A stretch of DNA of 5,790 nucleotides from an uncultured Collinsella sp. (GTDB lineage: Bacteria > Actinomycetota > Coriobacteriia > Coriobacteriales > Coriobacteriaceae): assembly GCA_934643435.1 (NCBI GenBank), contig CAKUCJ010000093.1, positions 1 to 5,790 on the forward strand, written 5' to 3'. Below the pieces are notes generated by a model. The model saw only the letters and a program-made list of their open reading frames with translations. It did not search any database and was not told where the DNA came from. Of the stretch, positions 1-5,790 are shown one piece after another. How positions within the stretch are numbered: position 1 is the stretch's first letter; each line of letters starts with the position of its first letter. The position numbers and the translations under genes were made by a program.

Positions 1-14
1 TCGATCGCGAGTTC

Positions 15-52
15 CGCACGAGCCGGAGAGCACTTAATGTGCTCTCCGTGCG
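15..52 (-). terminator. Strong hairpin downstream of the UPF0210 gene, probable transcript end
   Basis: A perfect 9-bp inverted repeat pairs 25-33 with 39-47 around a 5-nt loop (34-38). The stem can grow either by one pair (24/48) or, past a 5-nt bulge, by five more pairs (15-19 with 48-52), giving about 14 pairs. It lies some 70 nt past the UPF0210 stop codon on the minus strand. No U-run follows it on either strand, so it is not a textbook intrinsic terminator. U-less hairpins are often proposed to end transcripts in high-GC actinobacteria, and that is the basis of the call. The DNA between the stop and the hairpin (53-122) holds a short AT patch (79-89) in otherwise GC-rich sequence and no gene. 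A regulatory or processing hairpin is an alternative. Confidence 0.45.
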
Positions 53-122
53 AGTCAGGACTGTCCGAGCAGGCGACCTTATATATTTGCCCTCCCCGGG
101 GCTCCTCGCCCGAACCCCTCAG

Positions 123-1487
123 CTAGTTCTTCAGCGAGTTCAGCGGCGCCGGGAATCGACCACCGCGATGGGCAAGCACGGTGCCGGCGTTGGGGTTCAC
201 CGGCATGATGGGCGCGCGTCCGAACAGGCCACCGTATTCGACGCAGTCACCCACGCCCTTGCCGATGGCAGGGATCACGCGGACTGCCGTGGTCTTGTTG
301 TTGATGACGCCGATGGCCATCTCGTCGGCGATGATGCCGGCGATGGTCTCGACTGGGGTGTCGCCGGGGATGGCGATCATGTCAAGGCCAACGGAGCATA
401 CGCAGGTCATGGCCTCGAGCTTCTCGAGCGAAAGCGCACCGGCCTCGACGGCGGCGATCATGCCAGCGTCCTCGGACACGGGGATAAAAGCGCCGGAGAG
501 ACCGCCCACGCTGGAGCTGGCCATGACGCCGCCCTTCTTGACGGCATCGTTGAGCATGGCGAGCGCGCAGGTCGTGCCCGGGCCACCGCAGGTGCCCACG
601 CCGATGATCTCGAGGATGCGGGCAACGGAGTCGCCGATGGCAGGCGTAGGCGCCAGCGACAGGTCGACGATGCCCTTCTCGACACCCAGGCGATGGGCGG
701 CCTCGCGGCTCATGAGCTCACCGGCACGGGTGATCTTAAAGGCGGTCTGCTTAATCTTCTCGGCGACTTCCATCATCGATGCGGAATCGGGCAGCGTCTC
801 CAGGGCTGCGGCCATAACGCCGGGGCCCGAGACACCCACGTTGATGACGGCGTCGGCCTCGCCACCGCCGTGGACAGCGCCCGCCATAAACGGGGAGTCC
901 TCGACCATGTTGGCAAAGCAGACAAACTTAGAGGCGCCGACGGAATCCTGGTCGGCCGTGAGTTTAGCGGCATCGATGATGGTCTGGGCCGCCATAAGCA
1001 CGGCGTCCATGTTGATGCCGGCACGCAGGCTAGCAACATTGACGCTGGAGCAGACGCGGCTGGTGGTAGCGAGCGCCTGGGGGATGGACTGGATAACGCG
1101 GCGATCGGCGTCGCCGATGCCCTTCTGGACGAGTGCGGAGAAGCCGCCCAGGTAGTCGATGCCGAGCGTCTCGGCCGCGCGGTCGAGGGCGTGCGCGATA
1201 GGGGTGAGGTCCTCATCCTTGCAGCAAGCGGCGATCTGCGCCACCGGGGTAACGGAGACGCGCTTGTTGACGATGGGGATACCGTACTCGCGCTCGAGGT
1301 TCTCGGCAGTCTCGACCAGATGCTCAGCCGTGTGCGTCACGTGGTCGTAGATCTTCGTGCACATGCGGTCGAGGTTCTCGTCACCGCAACCCATGAGCGA
1401 AACACCCATGGTGATGGTCCTGATGTCGAGGTTCTGCTCCTCAACCATGCCGCGGGTTTCCGCGATTTCTGCGGGCGTGATCGCCAT
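123..1487 (-). CDS. UPF0210 / DUF711 (PFL family) protein, function unknown
   Basis: A 454-residue protein whose length and sequence fit the UPF0210 (DUF711) family, typically about 450 residues. It is soluble in appearance, with no signal peptide or membrane segment. The family has structures but no established reaction. Recognisable conserved blocks are the N-terminal [10 protein letters not shown] (25-34), NKRVSVTP (74-81), the glycine-rich [18 protein letters not shown] (206-223), [13 protein letters not shown] (297-309) and [17 protein letters not shown] (362-378). The glycine-rich turns with conserved Cys300 and Cys307 look like an active or binding site, but that is inference. The start at 1487 is chosen because AGGAG lies 7 nt upstream and because it gives the family length; in-frame ATGs at 1544 and 1517 would add unconserved residues and the first would begin inside the inverted repeat. 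Elsewhere the gene usually follows a small ACT-domain gene (UPF0237); here metH precedes it after 108 nt and no ACT gene is visible. Confidence 0.93.
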   Translation of the reverse strand: MAITPAEIAETRGMVEEQNLDIRTITMGVSLMGCGDENLDRMCTKIYDHVTHTAEHLVETAENLEREYGIPIVNKRVSVTPVAQIAACCKDEDLTPIAHALDRAAETLGIDYLGGFSALVQKGIGDADRRVIQSIPQALATTSRVCSSVNVASLRAGINMDAVLMAAQTIIDAAKLTADQDSVGASKFVCFANMVEDSPFMAGAVHGGGEADAVINVGVSGPGVMAAALETLPDSASMMEVAEKIKQTAFKITRAGELMSREAAHRLGVEKGIVDLSLAPTPAIGDSVARILEIIGVGTCGGPGTTCALAMLNDAVKKGGVMASSSVGGLSGAFIPVSEDAGMIAAVEAGALSLEKLEAMTCVCSVGLDMIAIPGDTPVETIAGIIADEMAIGVINNKTTAVRVIPAIGKGVGDCVEYGGLFGRAPIMPVNPNAGTVLAHRGGRFPAPLNSLKN

Positions 1488-1494
1488 CCTTGCG

Positions 1495-1499
1495 CTCCT
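1495..1499 (-). promoter_or_regulatory. Ribosome binding site of the UPF0210 gene
   Basis: AGGAG on the minus strand with a 7-nt spacer to the ATG at 1487. It is a near-ideal Shine-Dalgarno sequence and decides between this start and the two in-frame ATGs further upstream. Confidence 0.8.
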
Positions 1500-1532
1500 A
1501 TCTGCCAAAACGAGCATAGTCCCCTTTATTCT

Positions 1533-1570
1533 AACGTGCCGCACGCGCCAAGTGGCACATGCGGCACGTT
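1533..1570. promoter_or_regulatory. Perfect 11-bp inverted repeat between metH and the UPF0210 gene
   Basis: The arms 1533-1543 and 1560-1570 are exact reverse complements (AACGTGCCGCA and TGCGGCACGTT). Inside the 16-nt loop, 1547-1549 can also pair with 1554-1556, so transcripts of either strand can form a long hairpin. It starts 25 nt past the metH stop and ends about 45 nt before the UPF0210 start, so it may terminate or attenuate the met operon transcript. Read on the minus strand, the stem is followed by AGAATAAAG, with no U-run. Read on the plus strand it is followed by TTTT, although no plus-strand gene arrives there. It could equally be an operator for a dimeric regulator or a copy of a dispersed palindromic repeat; the sequence alone does not decide. 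Confidence 0.55.
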
Positions 1571-1595
1571 TTGGTGCGGGGTTGTTTCCGTTGTG

Positions 1596-4151
1596 TTACC
1601 GGCCAAAGACCTCTTCGGCGATGCGCGCGCTCTCGGCGGCGTCCTTGGCGTAGTAGTCTGCGCCAATCTGTTTGGCGTATTCGGGGGTGAGCACGGCGCC
1701 GCCCACGATAATCTTAACGCCCGGCACCTCGGCATGAAGCAGTTTGATGGTCTCTTCCATGGCGACGACCGTGGTGGTCATAAGCGCCGAGAGGCCGACG
1801 AGCTTAATGTCGCGCTCCTTGACGGTCTTGAGCACCTCTTGCGGGTCGACGTCGCGGCCTAGATCAAAGACGGTGTAGCCGTAGTTGTCGAGCAACATCT
1901 TGACGATGTTCTTACCGATATCGTGGATGTCGCCCTTGACGGTGGCCACGCAGATCTTACCCTTGTCGGCAATCTCGCCGGCGGGCATCAGGCGTTTGAT
2001 GGTATCGAAGCCCACGCGCGCGGCTTCGGCCGAGGCCATGAGCTGCGGCAAGAAAAACTTGCCCTGGTCAAAGAGGACTCCGACCTCATCGAGGGCGGGG
2101 ATAAAGTGGTTGTTGATGAGGTCCATGGCGTCGTGGTCGGCCAGCAGGCGCTCGGTCTCGGCCGCGATTTCGCCCTTGCGGCCCGAGACGACCATGTGGC
2201 GGATGGGGTCGTCATCGACGCTTGCGGTGGTGCTTGCGGCAGGTGCGGCATCGCTCGATGTTGACTGAGCGGCCGCCGGGTTGGCGGCAATCTTGTACGG
2301 GTCGGTCCAGCCGGCATAGCGCTCGATGTATCCGGTCGAGCCCTCGTCCTCGACGCTCAGCACGCGATAGCTGTAGACGGTGTCCATAAAGCGCTTGGAA
2401 CCCGGGTTCATGATGGGGGCGTCCAGGCCCGCGCCGAAGGCGGCGGCCAAAAAGACCGAGCCCAGCAGCGGGCGGGCGGGCAGACCAAAGCTGATGTTCG
2501 AAACGCCGAGCGCGCACTTGACGCCCAGGCGCTCCTTGCACATAGACATGGCACGTAGAATCTGTTCAGCCTGGCGCTGGTTGGTCGAGGCGGTCATGAC
2601 CAGGCAGTCAATGAGGATGCGGTCCGGGCCGATGCCGTAGCGGGCGGCTTCGGCCACGATGCGCTCGGCGATGGCGAAGCGAGCCTCGGCGGTATCCGGG
2701 ATGCCGCCCTCGTCGAGCGTGAGGCCGACGACGTTGGTGCCGTAGTGGGCGACCAGCGGGAAGATCTCGTCCATGATCTGCTGCTTGCCGTTGACCGAGT
2801 TGATGATGGGCTTGCCGGCGTAGCGGCGCACTGCGGCCTCGACGGCGGCGGGGTCGGTGGAGTCGATCTGCAGCGGCAGCAGCGTGGAGCCTTGGAGCTG
2901 CTCGGTTGCCTGTTGGATAATCCTGACCTCGTCGATCTCGGGCAGGCCCACGTTGACATCCAAGATGTCGGCGCCCTGTTCCTGCTGGCTGATACCCTGG
3001 CTCACGACGTAATCCAGATCGCCGTCGCGCAGAGCCTGCTGCAGACGCTTTTTGCCGGTGGGGTTGATGCGCTCGCCGATGACGGCGATCTTGTGGCCGT
3101 CGCAGGGGAGGTCCACGACCGTCTGGGCGCTCGTGACCGACATACTGGGCTTGCGATGGCGTGGGCTGGGCGTGTGGTTGTCGATAAGTGTGCGTAGAGC
3201 CGCCATGTGCGCCGGCGTGGTGCCGCAGCATCCGCCGACGACGCTCACACCATCCTCGATCATGCCGGCGACGGCCTCGGCGTACTCGGGTGCCTGGATA
3301 TCAAAGACGGTATTGCCGTCATCGTCTACGCGGGGCAGTCCCGCATTGGCCTGCACCATAACGGGCTTGTCGGTGACGGTGAGCATACGCGCGGCGAGTC
3401 CTCGGAGCTCGGCCGGGCCCTGGCTGCAGTTGATGCCCAGGACGTCGGCGCCGATGGCGTCGAGGGTGATGGCGGCGACCTCGGGGCTCGTGCCCAAGAA
3501 GGTGCGGCCGTCTTCCTCAAAGGTCATGGTGGCAAAGACGGGCAGGTCGGAGTTCTCGCGGCAGGCGAGGACCGCCGCCTTGATCTCGGCCAGGTCGGTC
3601 ATGGTCTCGATAATAAAGAGATCCACGCCCGCAGCGACGCCGGCGCGCACCTCCTCGGCAAAGAGGTCGTAGGCCTCGTCAAAGCTGAGGGTGCCCAGGG
3701 GGCGCAGCAGGGCGCCGATGGGGCCGATGTCGCCGGCGACGTAGCGGGCGCCGGCCTCGCGGGCGCAGGTGACTGCCGCGGCAAAGACGTCTGCCACGGT
3801 GGCGGCGCCGTCGAGCTTGTGGGCGTTGGCGCCAAAGGTGTTGGCGGTGATCACGTCACAGCCCGCCTCGACGTACTGACGCTGAATATCGGTAATGACC
3901 TGGGGCTCCTCAAAGTTGAGCAACTCGGGCAGGGCGCCGGCCTTCATGCCGGCCGCCTGCAGCATGGTGCCCATGCCGCCGTCGAACAGCAGGTGTCCCG
4001 TGCCCTCGATGGCGGCGCGCAGGCGATCGTCCTTAATGCGAAGGTCGTCGATCGTGCGCGTCTTGTACGTGGCGCCGTTACAACGCGCAGTATTGACAGG
4101 TGCCGCCAGCGCGGAACCGTCCAGATCGTGAGTGATAAGCGGAGTAAACAT
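1596..4151 (-). CDS. metH: Cobalamin-dependent methionine synthase lacking the activation domain
   Basis: An 851-residue cytoplasmic enzyme that moves the methyl group of 5-methyl-THF through cobalamin to homocysteine, giving methionine and THF. Modules in order: homocysteine-binding barrel (about 50-325) with DGGMGT at 57-62 and the zinc ligands Cys242 (GINCSQGP) and Cys308-Cys309 (GGCCGT); a pterin-binding barrel (about 350-620) with IGERINPTGKK (358-368) and DILDVNVG (395-402); an Ala/Ser/Thr linker (about 622-648); the cobalamin cap (about 650-730); and the B12 Rossmann domain with the axial-ligand motif DIHDIG (741-746, His743), SAL (788-790) and GG (817-818). The protein ends right after the B12 domain, whereas E. 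coli MetH continues with a roughly 330-residue activation domain. That missing part is the gene just upstream. The start has AGGAG 6 nt away, and no other ATG, GTG or TTG occurs in frame before Met60. This leaves an N-terminal extension of nearly 40 residues compared with E. coli MetH. Confidence 0.96.
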   Translation of the reverse strand: MFTPLITHDLDGSALAAPVNTARCNGATYKTRTIDDLRIKDDRLRAAIEGTGHLLFDGGMGTMLQAAGMKAGALPELLNFEEPQVITDIQRQYVEAGCDVITANTFGANAHKLDGAATVADVFAAAVTCAREAGARYVAGDIGPIGALLRPLGTLSFDEAYDLFAEEVRAGVAAGVDLFIIETMTDLAEIKAAVLACRENSDLPVFATMTFEEDGRTFLGTSPEVAAITLDAIGADVLGINCSQGPAELRGLAARMLTVTDKPVMVQANAGLPRVDDDGNTVFDIQAPEYAEAVAGMIEDGVSVVGGCCGTTPAHMAALRTLIDNHTPSPRHRKPSMSVTSAQTVVDLPCDGHKIAVIGERINPTGKKRLQQALRDGDLDYVVSQGISQQEQGADILDVNVGLPEIDEVRIIQQATEQLQGSTLLPLQIDSTDPAAVEAAVRRYAGKPIINSVNGKQQIMDEIFPLVAHYGTNVVGLTLDEGGIPDTAEARFAIAERIVAEAARYGIGPDRILIDCLVMTASTNQRQAEQILRAMSMCKERLGVKCALGVSNISFGLPARPLLGSVFLAAAFGAGLDAPIMNPGSKRFMDTVYSYRVLSVEDEGSTGYIERYAGWTDPYKIAANPAAAQSTSSDAAPAASTTASVDDDPIRHMVVSGRKGEIAAETERLLADHDAMDLINNHFIPALDEVGVLFDQGKFFLPQLMASAEAARVGFDTIKRLMPAGEIADKGKICVATVKGDIHDIGKNIVKMLLDNYGYTVFDLGRDVDPQEVLKTVKERDIKLVGLSALMTTTVVAMEETIKLLHAEVPGVKIIVGGAVLTPEYAKQIGADYYAKDAAESARIAEEVFGR

Positions 4152-4157
4152 CGATGG

Positions 4158-4162
4158 CTCCT
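4158..4162 (-). promoter_or_regulatory. metH ribosome binding site overlapping the upstream stop codon
   Basis: AGGAG lies 6 nt before the metH ATG. Its first two bases are the last two of the TAG stop (4163-4161) of the activation-domain gene. Ribosomes finishing that gene therefore stop on the metH start region, which suggests translational coupling of the two halves of the split enzyme. Confidence 0.75.
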
Positions 4163-4949
4163 AATGGCTGGAATAGCAGGTGGTGTGGGCGGCGCGGAAG
4201 CGGCAGTGCTCGCGCATGCGGCAGATATTGCAGGTGGGGCGGCTCTGGGCGTCGTGGACCTCGCCGTCAAACAGACCGATCACCGCGGTCACGCTCTTGG
4301 TGGGCATGAGCAGGCTGGTGGGGGTGACGGTAAGTCCAATGAGGCGCGTGGCGTTGAGTGCATCCACGATCGAGCGCTGGGCCGAGAGCGGGCAGTCGCC
4401 ATAGCCGGGACTGAAGCGCCAGTTGCCGGCGAGCCCGTGTGCAGCGGCCGCAGCCTTGACCTGCTGGTCCATCTGCTCGACGGCGGCCTCCACATAGGCG
4501 GAGCACGCGGCATCGAGCACGGCTCCCTCTAGGGGCTGCTGGGCTCCCGTGGTGCGCAGGCGACGCTCGGCGTCCATGCCGAGTGTGCATGCCATGAGTG
4601 CGGCAAGGCGGGCGTCCTTAAGGTGGCGATAGATATCACGACCCCGCAGCTCAACATTGGTGCCAACCAAGCGGATGCAGGGCTCGCCCTGCTCGTCGAC
4701 GCCCGTGGCATCGACGGCAAACACGCGTCGCACGCCGCGGGGCTCAATGTCCAGCTCCAGACGCTCAACGACAAGCTCAATTCGTCGGGACAGCTCGGGC
4801 TCAATCTGCTGGCCGCCGTAGCCCAGATACCGCAGCATCTCGGCACGGTCGACACGAGGGTGGTGGGCAGCGTCGATACGGTAAAGCGCCGGCGACGCAA
4901 GGTCGGCCGGCACTTCGACAACGGTTGTATTGACGTGCGGTTTTTCCAT
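4161..4949 (-). CDS. Stand-alone methionine synthase activation-domain protein (AdoMet-binding)
   Basis: A 262-residue protein resembling the C-terminal activation domain of MetH, which binds AdoMet and helps remethylate cob(II)alamin after oxidation. The key segment is R178-F-S-P-G-Y183-G-D-C186-P, matching the Arg-x3-Gly-Tyr-x2-Cys-Pro motif that contacts AdoMet in E. coli MetH. It is followed by a strand-rich stretch (LTVTPTSLLMPTKSVTAVIG, 206-225) corresponding to the domain's end. The tail then adds Cys240, Cys243, Cys249 and Cys258 (C-x2-C-x5-C-x8-C), not found in E. coli MetH and suggestive of a bound metal or Fe-S centre. The start at 4949 overlaps the metF stop (TAATG), with GGAG 11 nt upstream. 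The frame stays open to 5258, but that extension lies wholly inside metF and reads as an out-of-frame shadow. Thermotoga maritima has a similar split, TM0268 (MetH) with TM0269 (reactivation). The family call is firm; the exact role in this organism is inferred from context. Confidence 0.88.
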   Translation of the reverse strand: MEKPHVNTTVVEVPADLASPALYRIDAAHHPRVDRAEMLRYLGYGGQQIEPELSRRIELVVERLELDIEPRGVRRVFAVDATGVDEQGEPCIRLVGTNVELRGRDIYRHLKDARLAALMACTLGMDAERRLRTTGAQQPLEGAVLDAACSAYVEAAVEQMDQQVKAAAAAHGLAGNWRFSPGYGDCPLSAQRSIVDALNATRLIGLTVTPTSLLMPTKSVTAVIGLFDGEVHDAQSRPTCNICRMREHCRFRAAHTTCYSSH

Positions 4950-4964
4950 TACCCCAGGCGCTCC
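4947..4964 (-). promoter_or_regulatory. metF / activation-gene TAATG junction
   Basis: The metF stop TAA (4951-4949) and the next ATG (4949-4947) share one A. A GGAG lies at 4964-4961, 11 nt from the ATG, which is longer than ideal, so re-initiation by ribosomes ending metF is the likelier route of translation. Confidence 0.7.
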
Positions 4965-5790
4965 ATAATGGTCGCGGCGATTGCAGGACGGTTCATAGTG
5001 TACAGGTGCAGACCGTCGGCGCCGTGCTCCTTGAGGTCGCAAAGCTGGCGGGCGGCATAATCCACACCGGCGGCCTGCAGGCTCTCGGGGTCGTTCTCGT
5101 ACTTGGCGAGGATCTTGATGACGGGGGAGGGCAGCGACGCGCCGCACATAAAGACCATGCGGCTGATCTGCGACTTTCCCATAAACGGCATGATGCCCGC
5201 GGTGATGGGCGCGGTGATGCCCGCCTTGTCGGCGAGCTCGCGGAAGCGGTAGAAGCACTCGTTATCAAAGAAGAGCTGTGTCACAAAGAAGCTCGCGCCG
5301 GCGTCCTGCTTTTGCTTGAGGTATTCGACCGAGAGGTTGAGATCCTCGCAGGCAATGTGGCCCTCGGGATAGGCTGCGGCGCCCACGCAAAAGCCGGCGT
5401 CGACAAGCTCAGGGATGAGGTCACGGGCGTAGGCGTAGTCAGAGGCGGGCTTGTCGTCCTCGGTCGCGCCGGCGGGAAGGTCACCGCGCAGGGCTAGCAC
5501 GTTTTCCACGTCGGCCGAGCGGTACTTGTCGATCTTGGCGGCGATATCGGCATGCGTGCGGCCCACGCAGGTGAGGTGCGCCACCGAGGGCGTATCGAAT
5601 TCGCTCGTAATCATATGCGCGATGGGGGCGGTGGTGGCGCCGTTGCCCGAGCCGCCAGCGGAACAAGTGACCGAGACAAAGCTCGGCGAAAGTTTGCACA
5701 GATTGCCCGCCACTTCGCGAGCCGTATCGAGGGTAAGCTCACCCTTGGGCGGGAACATCTCAAACGAAACGGGCGTGGTGCCCTGGGATG
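4949..5790 (-). CDS. metF: 5,10-methylenetetrahydrofolate reductase, 5' end outside window
   Basis: A flavoprotein of the MetF/MTHFR TIM-barrel family that reduces 5,10-methylene-THF to 5-methyl-THF, the methyl donor for the MetH encoded two genes downstream. The window holds 279 residues including the C-terminus (HLYTMNRPAIAATIMERLG). The reading frame is still open at the edge and begins SQGTTPVSFEMFPPKGE, so only a few codons seem to be missing (E. coli MetF is about 296 residues). In fragment numbering, Glu10 in SFEMFPP matches the catalytic Glu of SFEFFPP, Asp103 lies in ALRGDLP (FAD/folate site) and Gln171 lies in the FFVTQLFFD strand. The first visible ATG (5758) is internal: its Met replaces a Phe of the conserved block. 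There is no C-terminal regulatory domain, as is usual for bacterial MetF. Promoter, ribosome binding site and any riboswitch lie beyond the edge. The electron donor (NADH in E. coli) cannot be read from the sequence. Confidence 0.95.
   Translation of the reverse strand, partial: SQGTTPVSFEMFPPKGELTLDTAREVAGNLCKLSPSFVSVTCSAGGSGNGATTAPIAHMITSEFDTPSVAHLTCVGRTHADIAAKIDKYRSADVENVLALRGDLPAGATEDDKPASDYAYARDLIPELVDAGFCVGAAAYPEGHIACEDLNLSVEYLKQKQDAGASFFVTQLFFDNECFYRFRELADKAGITAPITAGIMPFMGKSQISRMVFMCGASLPSPVIKILAKYENDPESLQAAGVDYAARQLCDLKEHGADGLHLYTMNRPAIAATIMERLG

Noticed and set aside
1..70. tRNA-like or other structured RNA at the left edge.
   Set aside because: The hairpin resembles a long variable arm at first sight, but no T-loop (GTTCRANNC), anticodon arm or acceptor pairing could be found.
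79..89. AT-rich patch containing TATATA, as a promoter for a gene to the left or right.
   Set aside because: No -35-like hexamer at a proper distance on either strand.
1528..1533. TAGAAT on the minus strand as a -10 box for the UPF0210 gene.
   Set aside because: It matches 5 of 6 consensus bases, but no acceptable -35 lies 16-18 nt upstream (TTGGCG is only 12 nt away) and it overlaps the base of the hairpin. It remains possible as a weak promoter but is unsupported.
39..1862. A 607-codon open frame on the plus strand opposite the UPF0210 gene.
   Set aside because: It runs antisense to a well-conserved gene, across the intergenic inverted repeat and into metH. Its composition (Gly, Ala, Asp, His, Arg) is that of a mirror of GC-rich codons, with no recognisable domain.
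3207..4532. A 441-codon plus-strand open frame opposite metH and the activation gene.
   Set aside because: It is antisense to two genes with clear family motifs and has shadow-like composition, with no family resemblance.
4161..5258. A 365-residue version of the activation protein starting at 5258.
   Set aside because: The extra 103 residues lie wholly inside metF in another frame and do not resemble the activation domain. The ATG at 4949 sits exactly at the metF stop.
4949..5790. B12 or SAM riboswitch upstream of the operon.
   Set aside because: The region that would hold it lies upstream of metF, outside the window; nothing in the window's two gaps resembles one.

Overview
The window reads as ordinary core-metabolism DNA from a high-GC bacterium. 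The likely source is an actinobacterium of the Coriobacteriia type, such as gut Collinsella or a relative. This is inferred from G/C-rich third codon positions, long antisense shadow frames, strong AGGAG ribosome binding sites and the split methionine synthase arrangement. The genus is a recollection-based guess and was not tested. All four genes lie on the minus strand, so transcription runs from the right edge to the left.

Region by region, in the direction of transcription: (1) 5790-4949 is metF, 5,10-methylenetetrahydrofolate reductase, with its first few codons cut off by the window edge. (2) 4949-4161 is a free-standing activation (AdoMet-binding) domain of cobalamin-dependent methionine synthase. 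It overlaps the metF stop by one base and ends in a four-cysteine cluster. (3) 4151-1596 is metH, with the homocysteine, methyl-folate and cobalamin modules but no C-terminal activation domain. It starts 9 nt after the activation gene, and its ribosome binding site shares bases with that gene's stop codon. (4) A 108-nt gap holds a perfect 11-bp inverted repeat. (5) 1487-123 is a 454-residue UPF0210/DUF711 (PFL family) protein of unknown function. (6) The last 122 nt holds a strong hairpin that probably ends the transcript.

The first three genes form one tight operon for the last steps of methionine synthesis. MetF makes 5-methyl-THF. MetH passes the methyl group through cobalamin to homocysteine. 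The separate activation protein should rescue MetH when the cobalamin oxidises. The activation domain missing from MetH is therefore supplied in trans by the neighbouring gene. The UPF0210 gene has its own ribosome binding site behind a hairpin and need not belong to the pathway. Any promoter or riboswitch (B12, SAM) controlling the operon would lie upstream of metF, outside the window.

I found no mobile element, CRISPR array, tRNA or rRNA, and no convincing undescribed system. The points most worth a second look are the split MetH, the cysteine cluster on its activation partner, the UPF0210 gene without its usual ACT-domain neighbour, and the inverted repeat between metH and that gene.
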